From positions 30,256,001-30,320,000 of the forward strand of contig OZ231127.1 in NCBI GenBank assembly GCA_965153355.1: a stretch of DNA of 64,000 nt, in the 5' to 3' direction. This DNA comes from Flaccisagitta enflata (taxonomy: Eukaryota; Chaetognatha; Sagittoidea; Aphragmophora). Positions 35,383-46,619 of this stretch are shown piece after piece. The notes under the pieces are model-generated. The model made no database searches. It saw nothing but the letters and a program-made list of their open reading frames with translations, and was not told where the DNA came from. The translations under genes and the position numbers were made by a program. Position 1 is the stretch's first letter. Each line of letters opens with the position of its first letter.

Positions 35383-35490
35383 ACACACACACATAATTAC
35401 ACACCCGCACACACAAACACACTCACACTCACACTCACACTCACACACACACACACGCACACACACACACACAAACACACACACTGCCAC
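35284..35490. repeat. (ATAC)n and (CA)n arrays
   Basis: Eight ATAC units (35284-35316) run into (CA)n with ACTC and ACAA variants to about 35486. Confidence 0.93.
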
Positions 35491-35499
35491 TTACACAAA

Positions 35500-36365
35500 C
35501 AAGCATTGATCACGAGTCAGACACACAGACACAGAAACTGACACAGGCAGACAATCAAGATAGGAACAGAGACAAAAGAACAAATCTGGACAGAATATGA
35601 AAGCCAACCTGTCAATCTCATGGCTACATGAGGCATGCAAATGACGGCGACGTCTAAAATGCGCGTTGAGGGCGAAAGCGGAACAGGAATCAGCGGAATC
35701 CGTTTGATGCTATATCAAAGTGCAAATGAAAACGAAGTTGTGGACTGCTTGATTTGATTTAATCTGACTTTTTAAAATTTTCAACTGGGTACTGGATTTC
35801 ATTTGTTTCTGTTCAAACATGGTGGTATTCAGAAAAAATACATGTTTTTTAGAGGCCGTGATAGATCTTCCGTCTGACCTGAATTTTCAGTCTTTTTCTG
35901 GACGAATTGCCTCGTTCCAAATGCTTGCACGCGATCTTTCAAATCGATGATCGTTACAAGCGTCGATGCGTTGATCCTAGACCGTCGTCGCGAAATTGTC
36001 TCTCTCACCACACAAAAGGGACGGGGCTAGCGACATGACGCGCGACTGAGTCCCAATTGCGCTGATAGAGAGTGTTGTTAGGGCAAGCTAAATATTAAAA
36101 TAAGCTTTTCTTCAACAACACCGGATTCACAATAATAAGCAATCAAGACTATGGTCATATCAGTGGTCAACCACGCAATATAATTTGAATAGTGCAAAAT
36201 AATCGGTTCTGACGCCCTCCTTTATTCTAGTAACCCCTCATGCCTTTCTACATTTGTTTATATTTAGCATTCCAGGAAGAAGTTGGGTTAAGGTACAAAA
36301 GATGGCGGAAGGTTGGACCGATGGTTTGAAAACCAAGCAAGGCTTACCTAGATGATTGCAAAGAT
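35500..36365. other. Gene-free interval
   Basis: Unique-looking sequence with no supported gene. A minus-strand frame at 35829-36011 (60 codons) has balanced composition but no recognisable motif. Confidence 0.3.
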
Positions 36366-36369
36366 GAAT

Positions 36370-36690
36370 TTTCTCCTCTTCCTTCGTACCCCCCCCTCAA
36401 AGCCCAGTCTCAAGGTCCAAATCCTAGTCTCGAGGCCCGGATCCCAGCCTCAAGGCCCAAATCCTAGCCTCAAGGCCCAAATCCTGACCTGGAGGCCCAG
36501 ATTCCAGCCTTGAGGCCAAATTCTCAACCTGGTAGTCCCAGCCTCCAGGATTTGGGCCTTGAGGCTAGGATTTGGGCCTTGAGGCTAGGATTTGGGCCTT
36601 GAGGCTTGGATTTGGGCCTCGAGACTGGAATATGGGCCGCGAGACTGGGCTTTGAGGGGGGGGGGACGGAGGAGGAGGAGGAGAAAATTC
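36370..36690. repeat. Family B-type minisatellite folded into a palindrome
   Basis: From about 36400 to 36530 the units read CCCAAATCCTAGCCTCAAGG. From about 36545 to 36650 they read the inverse, GGGCCTTGAGGCTAGGATTT. The outer flanks TTCTCCTCTTCC / GGAGGAGGAGAA and CCCCCCCTCAAAGCCCAGTC / its inverse also pair. The centre lies near 36535. Confidence 0.75.
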
Positions 36691-36699
36691 CCCATATGT

Positions 36700-36818
36700 G
36701 TGAAAGCATAGGTCATCGACCCCTTCGGGGCCGCTGCCCTGCTTCCCCTTCAATTTCAAACCCAAACTACTTAGGCAGGGCACGGGTACCGCTGACCATC
36801 TAACGCTTTTGCGACAAT
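36700..36818 (+). mobile_element. Family B tip
   Basis: CCCCTTCGGGGCCGCTGCCC, TGCTTCCCC, GGCAGGGCACGGGTACCGCT and GACCAT in the usual order. It follows the palindromic minisatellite and the GTGTGAAAGCATAGGTCA unit, so 36370-36818 is probably one element. Confidence 0.65.
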
Positions 36819-36856
36819 TTCTTCCTAATGTCCTTCCTTTTCTTGAATTCCCAATC

Positions 36857-37073
36857 GCGTAGATAAAGCAGTTATGCTAGTCTCATCTATAGCTTTGTTC
36901 AAAACAATCAAACCTCCATGTCCTGGTAACTATCCGATCCAAGCAATGCGCCAATCAAGTCAATTTCCGACGATCCCGAGAGGACTCGATCCGAGCGTCG
37001 ATGTCGGTATCGTCGATTTTGCGCTTGGTCAGATGTCGATTGAAGCGTCGTTTCAAATGCCGACTCTGAATTA
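36857..37073 (+). other. Possible terminal coding segment (weak)
   Basis: A frame open from about 36847 reads ...LFKTIKPPCPGNYPIQ... and ends ...SIEASFQMPTLN before TAA at 37071-37073. A CGCGTAG sequence just upstream could be a splice acceptor, but the polypyrimidine tract is poor. Codon composition is more even than in the surrounding repeats. The product is not recognised. Confidence 0.18.
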
Positions 37074-37414
37074 ACCTCGAGCGTTTATTCGTTGATATCG
37101 CGGGCTCGGTTCCCGTCAACGAACGTAGACTCACTGATACGATATCAGAGCGTCAAAGAAATAGCAGAGGTAGAATAACATTTAGGTTCCGTGCTGTACC
37201 CGTTTCCATTCAATAACTATTTATTTACATACAACATCTAGCAATCTACCTTGATTCTTCTATGTCGTCAATACTGTCTGTCTTTGGCGAAACGCTGTCT
37301 TGAAAATGATGTGAAAAAAGTTCGACGTCATCATAAATACTGATCGTTTACGTAGAGGAAAGCGATGTGCAACTTGTCCCGCCTGCGGAAATTCGATGCA
37401 GGACATAATCATCC

Positions 37415-37419
<5 letters not shown>

Positions 37420-37502
<83 letters not shown>

Positions 37503-37508
37503 CTCACA

Positions 37509-37588
<80 letters not shown>
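37420..37588. repeat. (GA)n followed by (CA)n
   Basis: About 40 GA units (37420-37499), CAGCTCACACT, then about 41 CA units (37507-37588). Confidence 0.97.
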
Positions 37589-37589
<1 letters not shown>

Positions 37590-37964
37590 CTAGCAGCTTT
37601 ACTCGGAAAATACATTAAAAACGACCAAGACGGTCGAAATCCACGTAGCTTTTGTTTCGCTTATAATGAAATCATCACTTCACATTTTCGTTCAATTACT
37701 GAAGTCAGGGCTTTTGACACCCTTTCCGCCCACTCACCCATAATCGTAAACGAGTACGGCTCCATCGCTTTCTACTCTACGCGGAAGGCGTGATCCGAAA
37801 TCTGAACACTCGAAAACTCCGATCAAAAAAAATATTAATCTATTTTTCAATCTCATATTTCGAATGAAAAATTTCAACTCTGCGAAGCGCGGTCGTCAAA
37901 ACAGCGTACGAGCGTTCTCTAGCTCAATTCTAAATCAGATTGACTTAGCTCGGTTGCATTCTGT

Positions 37965-38392
37965 CGGACACGGGGGCGAAAATTACATACGTCCTTCCAT
38001 CCTGGAAATGCAATTTTGAGGCTTTTGAGGAATTTTCTATGAAATTAAATGGGGGTTTAGCATTTAACTGATTTCTTGACAATTTTCTATATTATTCAAT
38101 AGGAATTTCATAATCATTATCATTATCATTCACTTGTCAATTTGCTAAGTTATCCAATTCGAATTTTGCATTATTTTATTTTTTTGTCAATTTTCCATGT
38201 TAATCATTTTTTCACTTTTTTAAAAAGTTTTCCATGGTATTCAATGAGAAGTTGCATTTTGTCAATTCTCTACGTTATTCATTGAAAAACTTTGGGGGGG
38301 GGGAACATACGTGCGGATGGAAGGACATACTTAATTTTTGTGTCCTACAGTACACCAGCCCTTTGGGGCCGCTGCCCAAAAAGGGGGGGGAA
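37965..38392 (-). mobile_element. Family B-related foldback, ATTCAATG-type core
   Basis: ACATACGTCCTTCCATCC (37985) is inverted at about 38310-38330. GTCCTACAGTACACCAGCCC and GGGGCCGCTGCCCAAAAAGG form the right arm (38342-38386). The core holds GTCAATTTTCCATGTTATTC units. There is no tip, and it abuts a long GA array. Confidence 0.55.
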
Positions 38393-38395
38393 GAA

Positions 38396-38550
<155 letters not shown>

Positions 38551-39459
38551 CTCGATGCTAAATGTTGACAACCACTCATCATTTGTCAACAGACACAAAT
38601 GAAGCCGAGTCTCATAACTGAAGGCTACGTCCAGAAGCCTGCCCCAAGTTCATCCCATCGTTTAAAGTAACCAATGGAAAAATTAGTTCCACAAAATCTT
38701 TGTCCATTTTATCAACGGGAACCAACAACAGAGTCAAATTTAGTTTCTATAAGAACTATATACAAATTTATTCTTAGATTGATCTTAATGCTGCAAATCA
38801 TATATTATCATTACCATAATTTCATGATTTTCATGTCAATGATTGAATGGGTGAAATGGTGGTATGAATTTGGGGGCGTATTGCGTAACGTACCGAAGGC
38901 GGGTGACGCGATTGAGGCCAAATGGCCTGGTTGAAGCAAGTTGAGATTGATGACGCCGACTGAAGTGATTGAGGTCAAACAGCGTAGTCGATGCAGGTTG
39001 ACATTGATGACGCTTATTGAAGTGAGAGACGCTGGATGGCAGAAAGCAACGCTGAGAAAAACTTGTGATGGATCTTTATGGAATTCATGGCGGTGAATGA
39101 CGTGAGTAATGTCATGTTCCATTGGCGATGTTGAATTGGTACAGACAGGGTGTCACAAAAATTTTTGCTTCCTACGAGCAAAATTTCTCCACGTGTTCCT
39201 TCCTACTGTAAATGCATATGATTACCGCATGTCGAACACCTTGTGTTACATGATGTACCATACTTTTTCTAACTAGCGCCCCAGGCGCTTTTGATATTAG
39301 ATAGTGACATCGCTTGAGGTTGGGATTTGAGCCTTAAGGCGGGGGCTTTGAGCCTTGAGGCTGGGATGTTTAAGGCTTGATTTTCTTTTGAACTAGGATT
39401 TCATCTAAACAAACAAGCATATTTAAGGAGGCTTTACATACAGAAGGAAAAAAACACAT

Positions 39460-39988
39460 TTCGCCTTTCCTCCTCCTTCCTTCCATCCTTCTTCCTTAAT
39501 TCCTTCCTTCTTTCTTTCCTTCCTTCCTTTGTTCTTTCCCTCCTTTCTCTATAAACAGGAGAAGAAAAACTTTTTCTGCCTTTCTTCCTCCTCCCTTCCT
39601 TCCTTTCTTTCTTTCTTTCTTCTTTCCTTCCTTCCTTCCTTCCTTCCTTCCTTCCTTCCTTCATTCCTTCCTTTCTTCCTTCTTTCTTTCCTGTCTATGT
39701 AAACTTCTTCCTTCCTTCCTCCCTTCCTCCTTTCTTTTCTTATTTCCTTCCTTTGTTTCTTTACAAACAGAGAGACTAGATATTTTCTGCCTTCCTTCTT
39801 CCTTCCTTCCTTCCTTCCTGCTTTCCTTCCTTCCTTCTTTTCTTCCTTTACAAACAAGAGCAAAAACTATTTCTGCCTTTCTTCTTCCATCCCTTATTCC
39901 TTCTTTCCTCCCTTCTTTCCTTCCTTCCTTCCTTCCTTCTTTCCTTCCTTCCTTCCTTCCTTCCTTCCTTCCTTCCTTCTTTCTTTTT
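39460..39988. repeat. (TTCC)n / polypyrimidine array
   Basis: About 530 bp of TTCC, TTTC and CTTCC units on the plus strand. It is divided into three or four blocks by a recurring ACAAACAG-type spacer (near 39555, 39762, 39850), so it looks like a higher-order repeat of about 100-200 bp. Confidence 0.85.
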
Positions 39989-39989
39989 T

Positions 39990-40738
39990 TTGGGCAGCGG
40001 CCCCGAAGGGGACGAAGTCCTGTAGAATACAGGGGGAATCTGTCCGTCCGTCCGTACGTCCCCCCCCCCAGCTCCATTCTCAGGGCTTCGTCTCCTTTGG
40101 GGCCCAAATCTAAACTGTATGGCTCAAATCCAAGCAAAATAGCCCAAATCCAAGCAAAATGGTCCTAATCTGGCTAGAAAACCTGAATTCTGGTCTGAAT
40201 TCTATCATTTTAGCCCCTTGGACCTAGATTTTGGCTTCTGGTACTTAGATTCTGGCTTCTAAAACCCACATCCTAGCATTAGAGACCCAGACTCTGGCCT
40301 CTGGGACCCAGATTCTGGCCTCTAAGACCTAAATCCTAGTCTCAGAGACCCAAATCCTGGCCTTAGAGACTCAAATCCTGGCCTCTGAGTCTGAGAAATT
40401 GGTCTCTGAGACCAAATGTTGGCCCTAGAGACCAAGATCCTGGCCTGCTCCCTTCTCAACCTAACCTACAAACTACTCATGAAGGGCATGGGTACCGTTC
40501 TCCAAATACTGCATTTTATCATCTCTCCACGTTATTCAATGAGAGTTTGAATAACCTGGCATCCTGAACAGAAGGAAGTCAGACTGAAGGACGGATGGAC
40601 GGACGGACAGATTCCCCCTGTGTTCTACAGGACTTCGTCCCCTTCGGGGCCGCTGCCCTGCTCCCCCTCAACATAAATCACATACTGCTCAAGCAGGGCA
40701 CGGGTACCGCTGACCACTTACTGCCTTTGGGCTGCTAT
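39990..40738 (+). mobile_element. Family B element, full, nested in a hAT-type insertion
   Basis: Left arm GGGCAGCGGCCCCGAAGGGG plus ACGAAGTCCTGTAGAATACA (40000-40045) and right arm inverse (40610-40655) are almost identical and include the GTCCGTCC / GGACGGAC flanks. The core is GACCCAGATTCTGGCCTCTA-type (40085-40450). The tip has AAGCAGGGCACGGGTACCGC and TGACCA. Confidence 0.75.
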
Positions 40739-42208
40739 TCCTTTCCTTCCTTTTCCTTCCTTTTCTTCTTCCTCTTTTTTTCTTTCTTTCCTTCCCCCTT
40801 TGCTTCCTACCAGCCTAGCTAGCTTCCTACGAGCGCCGCTCGCGTGCTCAGGCTCTTTGTGACACCCTGGGTACAGACTTATAAAGTTAATCTTAACGTC
40901 GACTTTCGTACGTCTAGGTGACTCAGTGGCGCTAACTGATATTGGTGACAGTAAATGCCTGAAGCTGGATGGCAGAAAGTAACGCTGACAAAAACTTGCG
41001 ATGGATCAATATGGAATTCATGGCGGTGAATGACGTGAGCAATGTCATGTTCCTGTGGCGATGTTGAATTGGTACAGACTTATAAAGCTAACGTCGACTT
41101 TCGTACGTCTAGGTGACTCAGTGGCACTGACTGATATTGGTGACAGACTGTCACTGATAGTAAATGCTTGACGCTGACGCTCAGGCCAGTTGACGCCGTG
41201 TATGGGTCAGTAGGTGTATCATCGACGAAACCTCCGACCAACAACAACGTAACAGTCATCCCTTGGTTGGCATGCTCCCCCCCCATTCGTTAAATTGGAT
41301 GAGTTATTGATAGAAAACTTTTTCAAATTCGCATAAAAGGAAAAAAAATTCCAAGAGATCATTTTTATTTCCATTTTAGAAAAAAGATTCAAAGAGATCA
41401 TTTTTGTTTCCATTTCAGAAATTCGTTTTCAGACTCAATTTTCTTGAATTATCGCAAGACACCCCCCTCTGGATAGCCCCCCAAAGAAAAACCAAAAAAC
41501 CCATTCTGGGGACCCCAAGAACTATCATCTAGGATGTCTTGGCTACACAAAACAACATCAGACTAAATCATTTGAAGGCAAAATTTGGGAAAAAGTCACT
41601 TTTTATGCAAAAATCAAGCATTTTTTGCCATATTTGGCACTTTCACGGTTCATACAGCTTCTAAAACTCTAGAAAATATCTAGAAAGTGTAAGAATAGCT
41701 AATGTGTAACTGGTTTTACCTTTTCAAGCTAATTAGGATGGATATTTCAAAGATTAGAGAAAAAAAATCACTTTAAACCAAAAAATTGAGCCTTTTTCAG
41801 CATTCTTTTGCTTGAAATTATTGAAGCTACATCAATAAGCCTGTAAAGTATAAAAAGTGTATGGGAACAGTTGAAACACATATGGTTTTACCATTTTAAG
41901 TTAGTTTGAAGAAATATTTACTTCTCAAAAACTAAAAAAATGACTTAAAAACAGTAAATTTAAGCTTTTTTTAGTATTTTCAAGCTGAAATGTTATCAAT
42001 ACTTCAAAACTATTTCAAGCAAGTAAAATATAAATATATTACATACAGTAAGGTATTGTCATCTTCTATGCTCAGCTGATCTGATTTCTCTCTTACGATG
42101 ATTTGTCATATGGCTGTTTAAATGTTTAACTGATCTAGCTGCACTAATGTTATTTTTGGATGAAAAGCATTGAGTGCCTTTCATGTCTGTATCAGAGGAA
42201 CCATTGTT

Positions 42209-42413
42209 AACAAGGCCGGATACACGGCTACCCAGGTCAGGTGCAGGTGGGCAGGGGAAGAGATGAAAAGGCTAAACAAGCCCCCCCCTTTGGCAGAAGC
42301 AGTAATGTTAAACCTGCGCATAAACGCCGAAATAAGCTAAGGGCTACCAACAGACCAACGGACCAACTAACTGACAGACATAGCGGTTATAGTTGCGTGC
42401 GCTCGACTGAAAA
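42209..42413 (+). mobile_element. Family A element inside element D
   Basis: Tip AACAAGGCCGGATACACGGC, AGGTCAGGTGCAGGTGGGCA, a weak GACCAAC run and hairpin AGTTGCGTGCGCTCGACT (42391-42408) followed by GAAAA. The stem has one mismatch. Confidence 0.72.
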
Positions 42414-42450
42414 CACCAAGGCTCATTCTCTTTAGGTTCCTTAGGAACTA

Positions 42451-42861
42451 CTATGCGAATTAAAAAAAAAGACGCACCTTTTTATTTGTTGATAAAACTG
42501 ACATAAAAAGTGTTCACAAAATTCTATAGAGAGAGTGATTTTGAAGATTTTCAAATTATCTTTCATTCTAGACCAATCCCAGATCTGTATCTTTAACGGT
42601 TTAGGAGCTAGAGCTTTCTAAAGTGAGACACCATTTTGCTGAATTGCATCTTTTTCAAAGGGACCGCAAAAACAAATTTGGCAACATTTTCACTCAAACT
42701 AATGCCATTCCCAAACAAAAAAAGATAGAGATACCAGATTGGCGCCAAATGAAAGAGTTTTTCAAGGGCTTCAAAATGGTCTAAGATTTTAATTAGTTTT
42801 TTTGATTTTCAATGGCCCAATCAACCATTCAAAAGTGCGTCTTTTTTTTAAATTCGTATAG
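42451..42861. mobile_element. TA-flanked MITE inside element D, 411 bp
   Basis: Termini CTATGCGAATT and AATTCGTATAG continue inward as poly-A/poly-T and GACGCAC / GTGCGTC. TA flanks both ends (42449-42450, 42862-42863). No open frame. Confidence 0.75.
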
Positions 42862-43892
42862 TAGTAGGATATTCATACTTGTTTGCTGTCACATCTTTCA
42901 ATGAAGCAGACGTTCAGTTGCCTGAAAACTAGATCACTTCCGTTGGTCATCCAACTTTACACCCCCCTCTCTATGGCCCCAAAAGAAAAGACACAACATA
43001 TTTCTGGCTTCTTTTGCTGTTCCAGCTATTTGGTGGGTAATGTGCTTTTGTATGCCAAAAAAAGATATCTAACACTAAAAATTAATAAGCTTACAAATAG
43101 TCAAAACAAAAAGAAAAAACTTTTATATTTTATCAAATAATTTAAAATGGTAAAACCATATGTATTTCAACTGTTCCCACACACTTTTTATAGTTTACAG
43201 GCTTATTGATGTAGCTTGAATGATTTCAGGCAAAAGATTGCTGAAAAAAGCTCAATTTTTTAGTTTACAGTGATTTTTTTTGCTTTAATCTTTGAAATAT
43301 CCATCCAAACTAGCTTGAAAAGGTAAAACCAGTTACACATTAGCTATTCTTACACTTTTTAGATATTTTCTAGAGTTTTGGAAGCTGTATGAACCGTGAA
43401 AGTGTCAAATGTGACAAAAAATGCTTGATTTTTGCATACAAAGTGACTTTTTCCCAAATTTTGCCTTCAAATGATTTAGTCTGATGTTGTTTTGAGTAGC
43501 CAAGACATCCTAGATGATAGATCTTGGGGTCCCCAGAATGGGTTTTTTGGTTTTTCTTTGGGGGGCTATCCAGAGGGGGGTGTAAGAATGAATGAAACAT
43601 TCTAGATACAAGTTCTTCCTATCATTCCAGATGAGGCGGTGAGATGCGTCGAGCTACATCTTGCCAATTAGTGTCGAGAAATGATATTTCTCTCAAAATT
43701 TTGAAACTCAAAAGACACGTAAACGACTTAAACGTGCTTAAAACTTTTTTTGGATTAATTCTTTCCCAATACACTCAAACACTTAAGCATCAAAAGGTAG
43801 TTCAAAATCAAGCAACCCAGTGCATCAGCCATTGCATCATTTCAAGTCCGCACCCACTGGCGAGCAACTCCGTAAAAACATCGCCATTCCCG

Positions 43893-43990
43893 TCGCCTTT
43901 CCTATCGCCGTCGCCGTCGCCATCGCCATCGCCTTCGCCATCGCCATCGCCATCGCCATCGCCATCGCCATCGCCATCGCCATCGCATTC
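43893..43990. repeat. (GCCATC)n hexamer array
   Basis: About 13 units of GCCATC with GTC and TTC variants. Frames read as A-I or S-P dipeptide repeats and have no exon context. Confidence 0.9.
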
Positions 43991-44042
43991 GAAATTCCCA
44001 TCATCGTCATCGCCATAACTACAGTAACTTTGACTGTCTTTC

Positions 44043-44639
44043 TTTACTATCTTGGAAAAAATAAAAGTCCAAGCTGGATAAAGAAATGGTTTGATTTCAA
44101 ATCTGATAAAATAATGATCATTTTCATCAGCCCAATATCTAAAATAATCTTTTTAGAGTTTAGAAACCGCTTGCATCTGTAAGGGCATGTCTTGATAAAG
44201 AGTGTAATACCATTTTGAAGTGAAGTACCTCTACACAACTTTTTATAATTTCTGAGAATCAACATTCTCACTCTTTTTGATGTAGAATCCAAACGGATAG
44301 AGCTATGAATCTCTGCTTGGCGGCAAAAGATAGCCCTGATCAACAGCTTCAAAATGGTCACCAATTTTCCTTTCAAATTTTGCATTTCAAAGCAATACTG
44401 TAACAAAACGTCATGCATTCATATTCTACTCAAGTTTTGTGTGCATTTCCTGAAATCAACACTTTAACTTATTTTGATGTAAAATCTAAACAAACAACCC
44501 CATGAGTCTCAGCTTTGCACCATTTACTAGCCCTGCTTATCAGCTTCATTTTGGTCACCAATTTTCATATCAAATCATGTATATCAAAGCTAAAATATGA
44601 CAGAACGTCCTGGACTTTTATTTTTTCCAAGATAGTAAA
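44043..44639. mobile_element. MITE-like inverted-repeat element, about 597 bp (G)
   Basis: Termini TTTACTATCTTGGAAAAAAT and its inverse are exact over about 28 bp. Inside, CAGCTTCAAAATGGTCACCA and CAGCTTCATTTTGGTCACCA are direct repeats, giving an internal tandem structure of about 190 bp. The target duplication is unclear. Confidence 0.68.
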
Positions 44640-44800
44640 AGGATCTCATATTAAAACGAAACTGAATTCACGAAACTGAATTCACACTCAAAACTTTTTT
44701 TCGAGGTTCCCTTTCCAAAGATCAAACTGAAACTTAAATCACGCCGAATAAAAAAGCTAAAAATACAAATGATCTTGTGACGCCATTTTTCTTTTTTGCG

Positions 44801-44977
44801 ATGACGTCATGGAACGGCGCCGGATACGCCGTGAAAGAGGAGGCGCCGAAATACTCGTACAACAGTGCCAACGCTTCCGCCCAAAATGGCGCCATTTCTC
44901 CCACCAATTTGGCGACGGAAGTTCAACTCAGAGTCAACAACAGAAAGGAGCAACACTCACAAGAAACCGTCATCAAG
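44801..44977 (+). CDS. Candidate first coding exon, 59 codons, product unknown
   Basis: Begins ATGACGTCATGGAACGG. It encodes MTSWNGAGYAVKEEAPKYSY and continues with an N/A/S-rich stretch to ...HSQETVIK. It ends at a good splice donor, AAG followed by GTAAAG, exactly after 59 codons (phase 0). An upstream in-frame ATG at 44777 would add eight residues that are mostly phenylalanine. The exon is GC-richer than its flanks and free of simple repeats, unlike other frames here. The start overlaps TGACGTCA, a CRE-like palindrome, and the exon includes AAATGGCGCCATTT. No downstream exon could be linked, because a family A copy follows within about 100 bp. No domain, signal peptide or membrane segment is visible. 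Chance ORF remains possible. Confidence 0.33.
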
Positions 44978-45079
44978 GTAAAGAAGAAGAAATAAAAAGA
45001 ACAAAATTCACATGTCATCAAAATTAGTAGACATAGACTGCAATGCATATTGAAAAAAAGATTGTTTTTTATTTTCAAC

Positions 45080-45293
45080 AAGTGAGGCGGGGTCGCAATG
45101 TCGTTGCTTACCGGTGGGCAGGAGCATCCAACCCCCATCCACACCCCATGCCCCCCCCCCCCACCAACACACGTGCCAAAAAAAAACTCTAAAACGCTCG
45201 TTTTCCCACTTTTCGACTTGTGTATAACGGACCGACGGACGGACCGACGGACGAACAAAGCCTCTTATAGAGTTGCGTGTCCGCAACTAAAAA
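45080..45293 (+). mobile_element. Family A element, GAGGCGGGGTCG tip subfamily
   Basis: Starts GTGAGGCGGGGTCGCAATGT. It has CCGGTGGGCAGGAGCATCCA, a C-rich run, TTTTCCCACTTTTCGACTTG, ACGG units and hairpin AGTTGCG-TGTC-CGCAACT (45271-45288) followed by AAAAA. Its AACCCCCATCCACACC gives the uninterrupted counterpart of the 46620 copy. Confidence 0.75.
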
Positions 45294-45512
45294 GGAGGGG
45301 CGCTAATCAACGGGAGGGCGGTAATTAGAGGGAGGGCGCTAATTAAAGAAGATACGGTGTGCCAAATGCGAGCTCAATAATCAATAGAATCAATAAATCA
45401 TTTGGCCCAACGACATCTGAAGTTGGCATTTGAGAACCGGATGGAAATCAAACGGAAAATGGCAAATGACGATTGAAGTGGGTTTTCAGAAATTGGGCGA
45501 GAAAGAAATGAT

Positions 45513-45677
45513 AACAAGGCCGGATACACGGCCACCAGTTGCGGACGGGTGGGCAGGGGCGGAAATGCGCGTTTTCACACTTTTCGACTCGTGGTCACGG
45601 ACCGACCGACGGACGGACCGACGGACGGACGGACGGACAAAGGCTCTTATAGAGTTGCGTGTCCGCAACTAAAAAAA
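45513..45677 (+). mobile_element. Family A element, best-preserved copy
   Basis: Tip AACAAGGCCGGATACACGGC, AGTTGCGGACGGGTGGGCAG, GGGCGGAAATGCGCGTTTTC, ACTTTTCGACTCGTGGTCAC, an ACGG run and hairpin AGTTGCG-TGTC-CGCAACT (45653-45670) followed by A7. AGTTGCGGAC exactly inverts GTCCGCAACT. Confidence 0.85.
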
Positions 45678-45679
45678 GA

Positions 45680-46615
45680 ACAGAAAGAAAAAAAATACAA
45701 ACAAACAAATAGAGGACTTGAAAAACAAAAGCAAATCGAAAACGAGGAAAAAGATTTGAGTTCAAAGGGGCAAACAACTCAGAGCTTAAGCAAGATGAGA
45801 AAAAAAGAAACTCTTTTGGAAGAGTAGGGAAATTGTTCTCCAATTTTGAATGGAAGCAAATGGAAAACAAAACATGAGAGGAAGTGGGGGAAAAAGATAA
45901 GTCGAGTACATAGTTGTCGGTAAGGAGTCTTAGGGGCCATGCAATGGCTGCTTAACCCATCTTTATAATACATGTAATCTTTTTTCCATCCACTGGAATG
46001 TAATCCTAATATCAGTATTCTAATCTCGATTTCGGCTTTTTTTTTTGTCGCGTCAACGGTATGTAAGTCGGTCGCTTGGTCCGTCCGTCAGAATATTGTT
46101 CTAATGAAATCAAATCAAATAAAACCAAATAAAACAAGTTTATTTCCCAATTTGAACAGTGGTTATATAAGACAATATGCGTTATGGTCGGGGAGGACCA
46201 AGCCCAGGCCCTGAATGTTTAAGTTTATTTATGTTACAATTTTCAAATTAATTCTACGGCTTGTTGTAAACGGCCCTCTTGGCACATGAAAGCAAACGTT
46301 AAGTGTCATTATTATAGTGAAACAAAAAAGTAGGATAAATAAAGTACGTTAAACAAGGATCTAGTAACCAATGAAAAATGAATAAATACAGAATACAGGA
46401 TACAGGATTGAAAATTCTACCATTTAACAACAACATGCTTGCACGTCAGTCAAGCCTTACTCTCTGAATATTTCTTCTTGCAACACATGACTGACATGAG
46501 TCAAGGCAAAATGTTGTTTCATTTAGTATTTTGACTATGTACGGTCTGAGACGTGGTGGGTCATTGTACGTACGCATATTCCCGTGTAATTGTGGGTTAG
46601 CCTATGTTTGACGAA
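45680..46615. other. Gene-free interval
   Basis: TTTTTTTTTGTCGCGTCAACG with GGTCCGTCCGTC near 46040-46090 looks like an isolated 3' end of a family A copy on the minus strand. The rest is unassigned. Confidence 0.35.
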
Positions 46616-46619
46616 AACA

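Larger units (their letters stand above)
39146..40869. mobile_element. hAT-type insertion, 1724 bp, with perfect 8-bp TSD (L)
   Basis: Termini CAGGGTGTCACAAAAA and CTTTGTGACACCCTG are flanked by GGTACAGA on both sides (39138-39145, 40870-40877). The neighbouring duplicate at about 41071-41078 shows the empty site with a single GGTACAGA. A polypyrimidine tract and a complete family B element lie inside. No transposase frame is visible. Confidence 0.85.
39020..41170. repeat. Tandem duplication of about 205 bp, copy 1 split by a transposon
   Basis: GGATGGCAGAAAG...GGCGGTGAATGACGTGAG, GGCGATGTTGAATTGG and CGTCGACTTTCGTACGTC occur twice: copy 1 at 39028-39145 continuing at 40878-40965, copy 2 at about 40966-41170. 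The 39146-40869 element sits inside copy 1. Confidence 0.8.
41459..43583. mobile_element. Large palindromic element, 2125 bp, with nested insertions (D)
   Basis: Termini ACACCCCCCTCTGGATAGCC and its inverse are flanked by AAG (41456-41458, 43584-43586). Arms of about 440 bp (to about 41900 and from about 43140) are collinear inverted copies including CCCATTCTGGGGACCCCAAG and ATGATTTAGTCTGATGTTGT on the right arm. The spacer contains a family A copy, a TA-flanked MITE, and a second copy of the terminus (42959). No protein. Confidence 0.72.

Noticed and set aside
37590-37793. Plus-strand frame ...NEIITSHFRSITEVRAFDTL... as an exon
   Set aside because: Composition is protein-like, but it starts within a (CA)n array, lacks an acceptor with a pyrimidine tract, and matches nothing I recognise.
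43893-43990. A-I or S-P dipeptide repeat protein over the GCCATC array
   Set aside because: The hexamer repeat alone explains both frames.
44801-44808. TGACGTCA as a proven CRE-type promoter element
   Set aside because: An 8-bp palindrome is expected by chance at this scale, and it overlaps the proposed start codon. It is mentioned only as context.
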